A program made the translations under genes and the position numbers. A model generated the notes under the pieces. It was not told where the DNA came from. It saw nothing but the letters and a program-made list of their open reading frames with translations, and ran no database searches. Of a stretch of DNA of 64,000 bases, positions 47,175 to 59,274 are shown in pieces. The first letter of the stretch is position 1. Each line of letters opens with the position of its first letter. The DNA is taken from contig OZ026525.1 of the NCBI GenBank assembly GCA_964019695.1, positions 65,628,253-65,692,252 of the forward strand. Reading direction: 5' to 3'. This DNA is from Loripinus fragilis. Its lineage: Eukaryota > Mollusca > Bivalvia > Lucinida > Lucinidae.

Positions 47175-48680
47175 GATAGAAATTAGTACATGCATGCGCA
47201 GGTATCTCATACGACCAGATTAAAGAGTTTTGGCCTAAATATTCGTCTACTTTCATACGCAGTGCATTCACTGGTGAAAATGATGCATATCTGAGAGATG
47301 TGAGTATTCGCGTAGGTCAGCCGTTTCATAAATCATCGATTTGTTGAATTGATGCATGTAATTCTTTCACAATATTTGTCAAATAAAAATCGAAAGCATC
47401 AAAATATAGCTAAGCACCCAAACGACATTGTGTGATTATTGAAAGAGATTTTAACTCTATAAGTGTCGGAATCTATAAGTATCGGAACCATTTATACTGA
47501 GACCAGAAAAGCTTGTACAAACAAAATAGCCCAAGATCATCTGGGCCTCCACGCGACAAAATCTGTCTTCGGGGTTTCTGAAAAAGCGAGACTCATATCA
47601 GTCTCCTCAAGTACAGAGACTAGATCAGACTAGCTAATTCACTGAAATTTCGCTTGCAGCAAGCTTAGATATGATACTTTTCATTAAGCGAATAACAAAG
47701 GCGCTGATCAGACTGCGCGGATACTGTATATGTATATAAGTGCATGTAGTATTTGAACCCATACACTAGCTATCTGTATGAGAGCAATATGAAGGCTCAG
47801 GCTCGCATGCACAAAGTATGGATGTAAATAATGACTCAGACCAAAACTTAGACCTCAAGCATCACTGCATGTTTAATAGAGGCATTTGCGCATATGCGAT
47901 AAGCACCGAAAGCCTCGTTTATTATTGAATATGTGGCTCTAAATTGCTTAGGGGTGGCAGTGGAATAAATAATGTTATGACCACACAATACATAACACTT
48001 ACAGCGAGAACATATGGAAGATTTCACATGAAATGATAACTCGTGTAAAATCTTCTACATATGCACATGCGTCAACCAGTTCTGAGTGTCTTGAACGAAA
48101 GTGGAATATTTTGGACTCTACGCGAATGTTTCAGAGGGAGGGAGCAGATTCAGGGGAGCTGGTACGAAAAGGTATCATGTTGATCTGGGCCTTATTTTAA
48201 TTTCATTCTCATAGATTATCATTGGCGTAGCTCCCATACGCAATACGCACGTGCGTAATAAAAAAGGAACATTCAAGGGAGGTCACCTAATGTGGTAAAC
48301 GTGAGTTTCCATACCATAAGGAATGCTCTTAAAGGAAAGAATTCGCTTCCTCTGGGAGCAAATTCTTTCCTTAAAGAGAAGTTTCCATTTCGAAAAGGGG
48401 GGCAATTGAAGAGAATCTCAGCTTGACTAGGTAGTCTCCCTTTGGTGTGCGTTAGTCTCCCTTTGATGTGCGTAACTTTTTCAGCGTTCTGGCTACGCTC
48501 TTGATTATGATAAAATTCCTTTCCAAATGTCGGAAACCGTAGACAAAATTTGTTTGCTTTCTGAAAAACAGTATTTGTCTTATCATTTACAATATATTTA
48601 CGCATTGTCCATCGGTTAAGCTAACACGGCTGAGTTCGTGTCCTTGTGTACGCTAAATGGCACTCTCTCCACCAGGTACC
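47175..48680. other. No gene; hairpin at about 48318-48385
   Basis: aaggaatg, ctcttaaaggaaagaattcg and its complement aaattctttccttaaagag make a hairpin. Otherwise nothing is supported. Confidence 0.5.
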
Positions 48681-48687
48681 TGCAGGT

Positions 48688-48858
48688 ACAGTAAACCCTG
48701 TGTAAAAAGGCCACTCTCAAAGGACCGAAATTCGGGTTTCAAGATCAATTATCACTAAATGCAGGTCAAAAGAATTGCTTTTTGCAATACTTTCGTCCTT
48801 CATTAAGCTACCATTCGTCATTAAGATCTTTGTGGTCGTTTTACACAGGTTTTACTGT
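48688..48858. mobile_element. Foldback element family F (copy 3 of 5)
   Basis: acagtaaaccctgtgtaaaa to ttacacaggttttactgt, with the gcaggtcaaaa / cttcattaagc core. Confidence 0.85.
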
Positions 48859-49083
48859 ACGGTCCACATTGTAGCTTGGACAATAGGGGCTGTGGGTGTG
48901 CCCTCCCCTCCCAATGAATAAGTATAACTCAACACCAAATGTGGTGGCAGCTGGTAACTTTTCAACTGCTTTAAAAGATATTTTGATCCTGAGGGGAAAA
49001 AACTACACCAATATTGACAGGTGGAACAGTTTTAAAGATTTACCACTGGAGAAATGTTTTCTCAAGTTGCCTAAGTTGGAAAG

Positions 49084-49158
49084 TAGGTGCAAGTTTACAC
49101 CAAAATGGGTGGCAGCTCAGCTGCCACCTCTTTTGGTGTAAATTTACACGTACCTTTT
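49084..49158. repeat. Hairpin, about 33-bp stem
   Basis: taggtgcaagtttacaccaa and gggtggcagctc pair with gagctgccacct-type bases and tttggtgtaaatttacacgtacc, one short bulge aside. Confidence 0.85.
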
Positions 49159-49469
49159 ACAGTGTGTTTCTTTCATGCAGAAACTATATACTATTGCCAT
49201 AAAATTAAGCATACTCCATTTGATATCACCGCTTAGGTTTTAGAAACGGTAAGTAAGATACCAAAAAATGATTGTGGTAGACAACAAAAGCAGAATACCA
49301 GTGATTTGATAAAGAAAAGCCGTGGAATCTCTGACTTGATTATAGGTTGCAAACAACTTACAAAAAATACCCATAAATTTTACAAAATTCAATTAAAACA
49401 ACATGGCGGCCAAGAGTAAGCAAAACTTTTACAATAAGGCCGCGATAGTTGTAATTTCTTCAATTCTTT

Positions 49470-50330
49470 CTCTTTGGGGCATACACTTTCAGGATCTGGT
49501 GCAAAAAGTAACGAAATGGCTCGTAGTAATCTACTACTTCCGGTTTATGTTGTATATAGCCTTCACACTGTCGAATAACAACTTGGCACATTTTCATCAT
49601 CAAATTCACTGGATACATGCGTTCAAGACATGAAATCCTGTCCCAATCATGCAATAGAGTCTAGCAAAATTCATAATGGTTTTGATACGGCTGGTTCCCG
49701 GTTTCAAACACGTCAGCCGAGCTTGTCCCACACGTTTTCGAGTCCGGCAACAACCTCGGCCATGGAAGACTAGCGATGTTCTGTTGATTTTTGTATTCCC
49801 CAATGATGCGAGTACAGTGAGGTCTTGCAATGTCATCTCGGAGCACCATGTTCTGGCCATCTAGCGAGTCCAAGGGTGACCTAACACCAGATTCCAAGAT
49901 TTCGTCCTGGTACTTTTTGAGCGTTCAAAGTTCCAGCAACCACATTTAACTGTATCAGGTGTCGTCAGATAATGCACCACGTCCCATAATGCTCCAGTAG
50001 CAATTCCCTGCACTCAAGAATCAATGTAGACCGTTTCCTTTCTAATACTGCCACTCAGTAGTTTCTATGTTTCTATGTTCTTTCAAAGGTCTGCTTACAA
50101 CACGCTGAGACACGTTTAATACCCTTGCAATGTCATCTTGTTTCATACCAGCGTTCCCAATGGCAATTTTATACATTCTGTCCTCTTTCTTCTTTGTAGA
50201 TGTATCCAACATACGTGTTTTAAGGCTATTTCTTGACTCAACAGCAAAAGAAATTCATTCCTGTATATCAACTCCTGGACAGTACAGTGTCGTAAGCTTC
50301 CCGTTCATGGACAGTAGTGATTGAAACTAA
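49470..50330 (-). pseudogene. Decayed Tc1/mariner-type transposase
   Basis: The minus strand carries an HTH-like MKQDDIARVLNVSQRVVSR (near 50155-50100). After stops and frame changes come YQDEILESGVRSPL (near 49910) and LRDDIARPHCTRI (near 49840), the counterpart of the QDNARPH block with a catalytic aspartate. LLPDSKTCGTS (near 49745) is the counterpart of the SPDLNPIEHVWD block, whose aspartate context is eroded. HDWDRISCLERM follows. The family cuts and pastes DNA at TA sites. No terminal repeats were found, so its ends are unknown. Dead copy. Confidence 0.65.
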
Positions 50331-50339
50331 TCGAACTTA

Positions 50340-51445
50340 TCCAAAGTTGGTAGCCAAAATACAAGTGTACATGTCGAATAAACCCCAAAACTCAAATTAT
50401 TTTTCGTTACTTCGAAAATCGGGATAGTATAAAAAATATGCTTAACTTTATGGCAATAGTATATGTTATAGCAAAGAAGTTGTCACATCTAGAGTGGACA
50501 GACAAAGAGACGAATAACAATCTTGGACAGACGGAGAGACAAATGAAATGAGATTGGTGTAGCAGTAACTTGTGACAGACATTCTCCAACAAACAGAGAC
50601 GTACGGAGATTCTTTGCCCCGCATAAAGACAAAGCATATTTTCAGACAGACTGAAACTGAAACACATATTACATTTGAATATCAGCCATCAAATACTTAA
50701 AGATATACAACCGCGTGAACTGCACAAACTATCAAACTTATCCAGTTTGAGCAAAACTTGTGCAGTCAGCAAATTAAAACCGTGATGGTTTTAATTTGCT
50801 TTGCTATTTGAAGCGTGCACAAACTGCATGTTCAACTAAGAGGCCCCCATGGGGATTTGGGATATGGGGAGAAGGGCTATTTATTTTCAGAGAGCTGGGG
50901 AGCACTGGTATCTTTTTCAATGGAGCTGGGGAACAAGCTCATGGTTTGGGGATTAAGTGAGCCCTTCTCAAAAGTAAAAAAAAAAATATTTAAAAAACCT
51001 TACCTTAAAAGAATTGCCACCAAAAAGGCAAATCTACCTTTGGCAATTAATACGTAGTATTTTGTTGTATTAAAAATTGCCTTTTTGTCGGGAAGAGTAT
51101 TGGTCCCAAACTGGGCGGCGACAGCAACTCTTAAATGCTTTACCCCCTTCTGCTTCACATATATTTATTTGCTATTCTGTCAAATGCTATATAATCTGGG
51201 GTTGTATCTTCAATGTTAACTTATTATAACAGACAAAACATAAGGACATGCCAGATCGATGCAACGGCTAATTGCTATTTTGCCAGGTCTTTTAATACAA
51301 TGTATAGACTATTTCAATGGCCTGATCAGCTTACTGCCTTATTATTTATTTAAATATAAACATTTAAGTCCGTTATGGCTTAAACGGAAACTGTCCCTTT
51401 CCTTTGAAAATACTTTCTATCAATACTACAATCATCCGCTTTATC
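50340..51445. other. No gene; hairpin at about 50770-50805
   Basis: agcaaattaaaacc and ggttttaatttgct form a short stem around gtgat. No supported gene. Confidence 0.5.
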
Positions 51446-51450
51446 AAATG

Positions 51451-51995
51451 GTATTACTTGACTTTTCGCTTACTGTAAAGGCGGCGCCTCATGAATGCGT
51501 AATTAGGACTAGTCAACCTTAGACATAGGTAAAGCTGAAAAGGAGGCGTGGTTTTATTCAAAAGTGACTGTATCATCTTGTGCCACCACCTCCGTCATTA
51601 TGTAGTCCTTAAAACGCCAGCAAAATAACTGCACCTGACATAAGCAGGGAGGTAAACATTGTGGACCCAGATCAGACTGCTCCTACAGGAGCAGTCTAAT
51701 CTGGGTTCACACTGTTTATCTATGAGGCTTCAAATAGTTTAGTGGACGACAAAAAAAAACATACATTTTGTGACTATGCGCTTTAAGGGTTAATAATTCT
51801 GAGTTCAGTGTGTATACGGTAAGGATTTTCATAAAATGCACGCACGTTTGCGCGGCTCAAAAAGCTTATTAGCTCTTTACCAAACTATAAATAAAACCTG
51901 ATTTCCCTTCCTTAGCAGATGAAATAGCCGAACCACACCCAGATATGAATATTAAAGTTGCCGCCTTTTACAGTAAGCGAAAAGTCAAGTAATAC
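51451..51995. mobile_element. 545-bp non-autonomous element with 35-bp TIRs
   Basis: 51451-51485 (gtattacttgacttttcgct and onward) is the reverse complement of 51960-51995 with one extra base. It encloses a separate hairpin at 51661-51712 (cccagatcagactgctcc / ggagcagtctaatctggg). No transposase frame. Target duplication not visible. Confidence 0.75.
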
Positions 51996-51999
51996 GTTT

Positions 52000-53270
52000 T
52001 GAATTTTAAACATTTTCACAACGAACAATACGATTTCAATACATTTGTAATTGCTTGCTATATAAATCATCCGCATTTGAAACTATAAAACTTTTGCAGA
52101 TATACATTACACTTTGGCCTCCTGCAAACCCAAAGTCCATGGAACAAAAGTTTTCATTTTAACGGCTTACATTAATCCGAGTTACAGTAGGCTGTCTGTA
52201 AATCAACAAAATGTTTTACTTTCAAAAGGCACTGGAACTCTGGGTAGTAGTAATGAGCTCTAGTATCAAGCACTGGAACTCAAGGGGTAAGACGGATCTC
52301 TAGTGAAAGTTACTGGAACTGTGAGTCTAGTAACAGGTACTGGAATCATGGTAGTAGTACTTACCTGTAGTGACGAGTCGGGCCTGATCTGGGTCCAAAA
52401 TGTTTGCAAAAGTCAGCATGCAGTAGATGACAAAAATCGCCACTAGCACGCTAATGGTTAAACATTACATTAAGCTGCATGCAATACAGTTTGATATGAG
52501 ATAAATGTGTTTTTTGCATGATACGGTTTTTTATGATTTTTTGTCGTATGCTGATTTTTTGTTGTTTTTTTTTGTTTTTTTTTCAAAATTAACTGTTTCA
52601 AAACTGCTTTTGGGAATACTAGGTATATGGGTGCCAAACAGTCTTGATCCAGAGCAGACACGACAAAACGTCGAGCCTGTTCCGGCTCAAAACATTTTGC
52701 AAAGATTATCAGCAGACGACACTAGTAGACAATATAATACAAGTACAAAATTAATAACGTATTTAATATCAACAAGGTCGCATGCAGTTGGCAATGTTTT
52801 TGCCAATTCAATTAAGCTATTCTTCCGATGAATCGATCGTTTTATTGACAAAATGTAACAAGTTTTCGCGATAACAGCAATGTGAATTCATGACCTGGCA
52901 TTTAGTTTTCAACCTTCTTAGATAATTTGCAATGTAAATATTAACAGTCATGTGATGAAATACAATATGTCAATTAATTAAAAGGAAAATGGATCGCCAC
53001 GAGTTCTTCTGGCTAATCAAAACGACCGGCTCAATTACGAGTTTAACAGCCATGGACAATCGGAAAAGCCCGGCACAATTCGAGAATCGAATCAAACCTC
53101 GGCGTAGTACTATATGTACGAAGAAGCTCCATTTTGTTAGCCGGACTGGCGTAAGGAAAATAAAATCTGTAGCATGTGGGCTCAGCCATGTTGAAATCCA
53201 TTTTCTGATTATCAGCAGAATAAATGAAGTTTATGTACTTTTCAATAAAATACGATATTTTATTGAAATA
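52000..53270. other. No gene; foldback family C at 52370-52750
   Basis: The ATG frame at 52989-53336 (begins MDRHEFFWLIK) runs into the LINE tail and has no recognised motif. It might hide an exon but I cannot support it. Confidence 0.4.
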
Positions 53271-53479
53271 AAACATAAATACAATACAATACAATACAAA
53301 TATTTTATTTTGCAATTGAAGGCCACCGGCCCATAATACTTATACATTACAATGCAAAATTTGAGTGACATACACAAAATTCTTTTAGCTATGCTATAAT
53401 ACATGATATATATCCACATATATTGTACATGTTATAAACACAGTAGACTGTTGATTATTTAGATTGGTTTGTAAATCAG

Positions 53480-54631
53480 TTAAACAGTGTTTAGTAATTC
53501 TTTCCTAAGAGAAAAAGAGCATAGCAAATATTTGGAGACTGATAAAATATCTAACTTAGCATTACTAGACATAATGTTATAAAATGTTTGTTTGGTTGTT
53601 AAAGCATTTTTCCATTCTGGTTTAAAGTATAATTCCCTGATATCGTCAAAGGCAGGGCAAACAAGGAAAAAGTGGAATTCATCTTCAATTATATACACAT
53701 TACGTTTCAAACACATTTGACAAAATCGTAAATTACGATCTATGTTTTGATGTCTACCTGCTTCAATCATTAAAGAATGACTTGAATAGCGAAAGTTAGC
53801 CAGAACTTTTCTGTAAACAAAAGGTAGATCTATGTTTAAGTAGGGTTCAACTTCTAATATTAATTTAAAATGTTTATAATGTAAAGCTTTTGGTGATTCT
53901 TCAACTTCTGAGTGCCATTGCTGTGTAAAACAATCAGCTAAACGTTGCCTAAATAGATTTATAAATCTTGAAGCATTTCCAATAGTATCAGCTTCCCACA
54001 CATACCCAAAACCATGCTTATACAGAAGTAATCGAACATTTGATGCCCAGTTGATTTTTCCAGATGAAGCAAGTGATCGAAGCATGTTATAGCATTGTTT
54101 TGGATATCTGTAGTTCGGCATTTGGGTTAACCTTACCCAGTATTTGACACATTGAGTCATATATGTTACAGCTAGAGGATACCGTCCGCATTCACTTAAA
54201 ACAAAATAATCAGCAGTATTTTGATGAAGACAAGCATATCTTTTACAAAACTTGATATGTACTTTTTCAATTTTTTGGCTGTATTCGTAGCCCCAAATTT
54301 CGGAGCCATAACAGAGAATAGGTTTAAATATGGAGTCAAATAATCTGAAAATATCTTTTGGGCAAAATTGACCGAATTGATGCTGATATTGAAAGATTTT
54401 GAAAACAGCTTTACTTGCTTGAAGAGCCAGAACGTCCTTGGTCTTTGACCAGATGAGTTTTGGTGTAAAATAAATTCCCAAATATTTATAAAATGACACA
54501 ACATCTACAACTTCTCTCATATAGAACCACTTTTCTGTTTGTTTAAGTACTCCACCATTTCTAAACACTATAATTTCTGTCTTTAACAGGTTTAGGTGCA
54601 TACTACAGATAAACAAAATCTTTCTATACAA
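53480..54631 (-). pseudogene. LINE ORF2 C-terminal part with CCHC knuckle (after frameshift)
   Basis: Continues the RT at 54592-56004 after a single-base frameshift. It begins in the thumb region (LNLLKTEIIVFRNGG, VDVVSFYKYLGIYF) and carries PILCYGSEIWGYE. It ends with a zinc-knuckle-like Cys304, Cys307, His320, Cys325 motif (starting CQMCLKRNVYI) and a natural stop. The long C-terminal extension after the RT is typical of LINEs of this sort and probably binds nucleic acid. No other breaks are seen, so the copy is fairly young. Confidence 0.8.
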
Positions 54632-56004
54632 TTAATTTGATGTTGTAGCCTAATGATAGTATCACTGAAGCTAGCAACATCATCAGCAAACATAAGTGCA
54701 AAAATGTCTTCTATTTGTTGGGATACAAAAATACTTCGATTACATTCACTTTTTATATATGAGATTAAGTCATTTATAAATAAAGAAAATATAATAGGAG
54801 AACTGACGCACCCTTGCCTGGTACCGATATAGCATTTAAAAAACTGTGTTAAGCCATTTTTAACTTTGACACATGATTTCAATTGGTAATACATTGATTT
54901 AAATATCATTAAAAATTTACCATCTTGTTTTATACCTTTCCTTTCTAGTGAGTTCCAAAGATTTGAGTGTTGTATGCTATCAAATGCTCGTTTGAAGTCA
55001 ATGAAAATGCAATAAAATCTGCCCCTGTCCCTACATAAATATTTCTGAACGAGAGCTTGGAGAGAGAATACGTTATCCATAGTGCTATATCCCTTCCGAA
55101 AGCCTGCCTGTGACTCATCTAAGACGTTGTTTGTTTCTGCCCAATCAGTTAGTCTTATTGTCAGAATTTCCATAAAGAGTTTACATAGACAGTTAATAAG
55201 TGCAATGGCTCTGTAGTTTTCAGGCTTGTTAATTGGTCCACTTTTATGTATTGGGGATATAATACTTTCACACCAGCTTTCTGGAAAAATCCCACTGTTA
55301 AAAATATTGTTGAAAAGTACAAGCAAAAATGGCATAATATCATCTAAAACTGCCTTAAACATTTCAATACACAGTCCATCAGGCCCCCCAGATCGATCAG
55401 ATTTTAGCTTACCAATAGCATACCGAATTTCTGCTTCAGAAATTTGTGATTCTAAGGCATCTGCATCATTGTTTTGAGTAATATTTTGCAAAGGATGATT
55501 TTGATCAATATGAGCCTGATTGTCTTCAGATGAAAATAAGGATTGAAAATAACTGACCCAATTTCTATTGCTAATATTGCTTACAGGTGTTTGCTTACTT
55601 TTTCCACTTTTTATAGCGGCCCAGAAATCTTTAGGTTTATTGCTAGAATCAGTTAGTAGTTTTCGCCGTTTCTTTTGATGTTGTTTCTTTTTAATTTTAC
55701 ACAAACTTTTGAAGTGGTTTCTTTCTATTTTATAATCTCTAAAATCTGCTTTTGAATTACTTTTTCGGAATTTTCTAAGTGCATTGTTTTTTCTCATTTT
55801 CATGTCTGTACAATTTTGGTCCCACCATTCTGGTTGAACATGCTTAAATACTGATGATTGTTTTAATGGAAAGGTTGTTTTTAATGATTTTCCAGCATTC
55901 TGAAAAATGTTGACAAAATCTGGCAAAAGCTTAGCTATATTATTATTGTTTGTATTCGAAACCCTATCCTTAAATTGTGTATAATGGAATCTAAATCTAT
56001 CCAT
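54592..56004 (-). pseudogene. LINE reverse transcriptase (ORF2 middle part)
   Basis: 470 codons. RT blocks in order: RSGGPDGLCIEMFK (about residues 204-217), INKPENYRAIALINCLCKLF (about 257-276), QAGFRKGYSTMDN (about 297-309), FIDFKRAFDSI (about 335-345, catalytic D), GTRQGCVSSPIIFSLFINDL (394-413) and FADD (439-442, catalytic pair). It makes cDNA directly on nicked target DNA. The frame also reads upstream of this ATG (WDKNKWKES) past one TAG near 56015. At about 54605-54630 a one-base shift moves to the next frame (53480-54631). Jockey/I/CR1-type in general form; clade not assigned. Intact core, but the copy is not functional. Confidence 0.85.
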
Positions 56005-56084
56005 AAACTCTTGCTATAGTGATTCTTTCCACTTATTTTTGTCCCAGTTACTAGCATTATCTTTGTCATCATGTGCGTCTGTCT

Positions 56085-57320
56085 CATGAAAGCTGTTACT
56101 TAAACTTCAATTATAACCGTTTGTTTTGCTGCAATGACATTTTATATTGTGTTGGCATGGTTTCTGTGATGTCAGCGCAACGTTATGTTACGTCAGCGTC
56201 ACGTTATCAAAGTAGATCCTCGATGTACATCCGAGGTCTGATTCCACGGAATTGGCCGAGGCAGTTCCGATTGCCACGTTGAATGTAGAATATTCTTGTT
56301 GCTAGCCCCTACTCTACTATGACAATAAAAACAATAAAAAGTTATTAAAATAATCTTGTCGACGGTATGCACGATGAAAGAGACATCAAACGTATCGATA
56401 CTTTGTAATTACGAGTAGATTAAGCGACATGTGGTGGCCATTTTGGCGGCCATATTGAAACCGCCGTTGGGCCGCGGAATACTGATGATCATGGGCTTTC
56501 TATACACAGGCGCCCGATATAAACCCTGCAAGTTGGTCTTAATGACTGCAGTCTGCAGTGTAAATTATGATGTGTGAAGCACATGAGAGTTTGGTACTTA
56601 TCGCATTTGCGCAAAAGCCTCCTTTAAACGCACATGCTGATTTACACACCGTGGCTAGAGGTCTAAATTTCGGCCTGACTCTTCATTTACATCAAAACTT
56701 TGTGTATGCAAGCAGCGAAGGCTCTGGCGAGTCTGCGCGTTTGTGCAGGCTCGCCTGAGCATGCCTTCGATTCACAACATTACGATAAATATATAATACC
56801 GAAATAGCATGTGACGGATTATTTAGTTTTTCTCTTCAATGCAATGGGCAATATGTATGCAACAGGGTCATTTTCATTCAATTCCGGTCCATGTATTAAG
56901 TCTTAAAGCGTAAATCACAACAAAAGTCGTCTGCGTTCTCGTCTGTTGAAATGTTTAAGAAGCCTCTATAACAAACAGTGGGGACCCAGATCAGACTGCT
57001 GCAGTCTAATCTGGGTCCACACTGTTTGCTTCTATGCGTATATTCGTCAGTAATGTTAGGCGATTATTTGCAGCAGACGACTTCAGCAGACGATATTTTC
57101 AGATACAATTTTCTTGGCGTTTTAAGGGTTAAACGTTTAAATTTCAAGTGTATCTGTTAAAACGTCTTTTGAAAAGAAGAATATTTTATAGCTAACAGTT
57201 TCAAACGAAAATAAATGTGTGTACCAAACAAAGTGGAAATAATATATTTTATATAGCAATAATTTGAAAAGAAAAGTAAACAATGACAGACTTAAATGTT
57301 TATATTTCAATAATAAGCCG
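56085..57320. other. No gene; hairpins at 56728-56760 and 56978-57025
   Basis: ctggcgagtctgcgcg / tgcaggctcgcctga, and ggacccagatcagactgctg / cagtctaatctgggtcc, are stem-loops of the same kind as 23541-23580 and 51661-51712. No gene is supported. Confidence 0.6.
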
Positions 57321-57324
57321 ATCA

Positions 57325-57540
57325 GGACGTTAACTTTTTGCATGCTGTGTAATTTTGCATGCTTTTGTCGTCTGCTGATTCTTTAAAAATTAACTTTTTT
57401 TTTAAAATAAAAACATTTCAGGAATACCATCACAGTATTAAACAGTTTGTATGAAGATCATGCCCAATATTTTGGATCTGTGTCTAAACTGTTTGCAAAG
57501 GCTATCAGCAGACGCCATTAGCATGCAAAGAGTTAATTTA
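57325..57540. mobile_element. Foldback family C (copy)
   Basis: Starts gttaactttttgcatgctg and ends gcatgcaaagagttaa, with tcgtctgctgatt / atcagcagacg inner arms. Confidence 0.75.
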
Positions 57541-57651
57541 ATTTCAAGAGGTGAATCTATAATATGTATGACAAAAATAGCAATTAGCTTTGCATAACGA
57601 TCTATACTAGTATATATAAATACGAAAATGCTAAGAGTAGTGAGCCGATAG

Positions 57652-57740
57652 AACAGAACAGAACAGAACAGATTATTTATTTGACGTAAACTATACAGTT
57701 TCTAGTCAATCAAATACAATTATAATAATTTACATATCAA
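57652..57740 (-). mobile_element. LINE-like 3' tail with (aacag) repeats
   Basis: Four agaac/aacag pentamers followed by attatttatttgacgtaaac. The layout matches the minus-strand LINE tails at 53281 and 12073. Extent upstream is unknown; no coding part is visible. Confidence 0.4.
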
Positions 57741-57744
57741 GGTC

Positions 57745-58740
57745 ATAAATACTTTTAAAATGCTTAAATCAAGTTGTAGTGCTTATCTAACGATCTTGGC
57801 TTAACCCATATATGCCAATAAAACTTTGGCATTCATGGGTTTAGGTGTATGTTATGACTTAATCAAATTTTAGACTTTTTGATAATTTCAACTCAAATCA
57901 GTTCCATCATCCATTTCAATAACTGGAGGCTGAGCCCAATTCCATCACCCAGTCAGCTCCCACCAACACAAAAAGTGCCTGTGGCGTCCCTTTTGTGCAG
58001 ATATGGAGCTGACTCAGTTCTGTATGGTAGCTCAGCTGGACCCTACAGATTGGCATATCCAAAAGCAAAAACTATAATCTAAAGCTGACAATTATATAGG
58101 ACGAGAAAATGACATTATATGTTATGAACTAATAACATTGCAAAAAGATGCAAAAAAAGAAAATTTGAATTGTATCGTTTTAAAGTGTATCTTATTACTT
58201 TGCACACGATCAGAGTTAGACATTCTGCTGCTGCATGTACTATGCGAATCTGCACCTCTGTCGTTTGCATAAAAACAGGATTGCCCGTGAGAGGACTCAT
58301 TTGTAACAAATGGATGCATGGACTGTCGGTTCAAAGATGCATGATAATAGGACTATACTATTTTTCATAGAAACATGTAAATAACGATAAATAATACACT
58401 GCAGGTTAAGGCAGTGAATGATATATACCTGTATAAAGTACCCATTTCCTGGATTAGTTTTAATCTTTGTTTACAACGATTTTCCGACAGAACTTGTGAA
58501 TATTATGCTACTGGAGTACTGGTGCTGTTGTTGTGTTTGAGTTAACCGTTGCTTTCAACATTTTTTCTGCCATATCACGACAATCATATTTCTCTGTTCC
58601 TTGGCTTGCAGGTTTAGAATAATCACATACGGAAGCATATGTGGTCGAACTGGGTTTCGAACTAACAAGACTTTGGTATATATGCGACCATATGCGTCAT
58701 CAGCATTATGCGGTCTTTCAACTCATTATTACTTAATCCA
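57745..58740. other. No gene seen
   Basis: No supported gene or repeat. Confidence 0.4.
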
Positions 58741-58742
58741 TG

Positions 58743-58947
58743 TACAGAAATACCTGTGTAAAACGGCCACTCTAAGAAAAGACCGAAAACTCGTTTTAAG
58801 CCCAATTATCGCTTAATGCAGGTCAAAAGTATTGCAGAATGCTTTCTGCAATACTTTCGACCTTCATTAAGCTACCATTTGACATTTGGATATTTCTTTT
58901 GCCAGTCTAGTTTTGAGTGGTCGTTTTACACAGGTTTTACTGTATTA
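58743..58947. mobile_element. Foldback element family F (copy 4 of 5)
   Basis: acctgtgtaaaacggccact to gttttacacaggttttactg, with gtattgcagaatgc / gcaatactttcgacc at the centre. Confidence 0.85.
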
Positions 58948-59014
58948 CAAATTTACTTCCACTTTAGCAGAAATCTCGAATTTTCGGATGTTGGGTGATC
59001 ATGAATAAACTCAG

Positions 59015-59038
59015 GTTTATTTTCTTTCCTTTTTTCAG
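59015..59038 (+). other. Candidate 3' splice site before the 59275 gene
   Basis: A pyrimidine-rich run (tttattttctttccttttttcag) ends in AG at 59037-59038. Its position 236 bp before the ATG suggests that the exon with the coding frame starts here and that a 5' UTR exon lies upstream. Confidence 0.45.
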
Positions 59039-59274
59039 AATTTTGAGCTAGAACAGCACAGCAAAGGACTAGGCTGGGGTATCTAAAATCAACTGTATCT
59101 ATTTTGTTTCATCACTGGCGAAGTGGCAGTACCCCCAACAAACTTGTTAACAAACTTGTTATCTGAAACTAATGACGACTCAAATACGACCAAAATATTC
59201 AGTCCTATCAATGAAGATAGTGAGGTAAATTGTATCACTAAGGAACACAATAACACAGAGTAACATCTATAAGC

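Larger units (their letters stand above)
53278..56080 (-). mobile_element. 2.8-kb 5'-truncated LINE (minus strand)
   Basis: The 3' end on the minus strand is a pentanucleotide tail ((aatac) repeats on plus, 53281-53300) just outside attttatt. Coding sequence runs from 56070 down to 53480. The endonuclease domain is missing, so the copy is 5'-truncated near 56080. The terminal CCHC motif and RT define a complete 3' half. Confidence 0.85.

Noticed and set aside
46632..47210. 192-codon minus frame rich in Lys, Gln and Asn
   Set aside because: It is the complement of a T-rich and GTT-rich low-complexity tract; no domain or codon bias.
52989..53336. ATG frame as a host exon
   Set aside because: The second half is LINE 3' tail and flank; no motif or clear splice site supports it.
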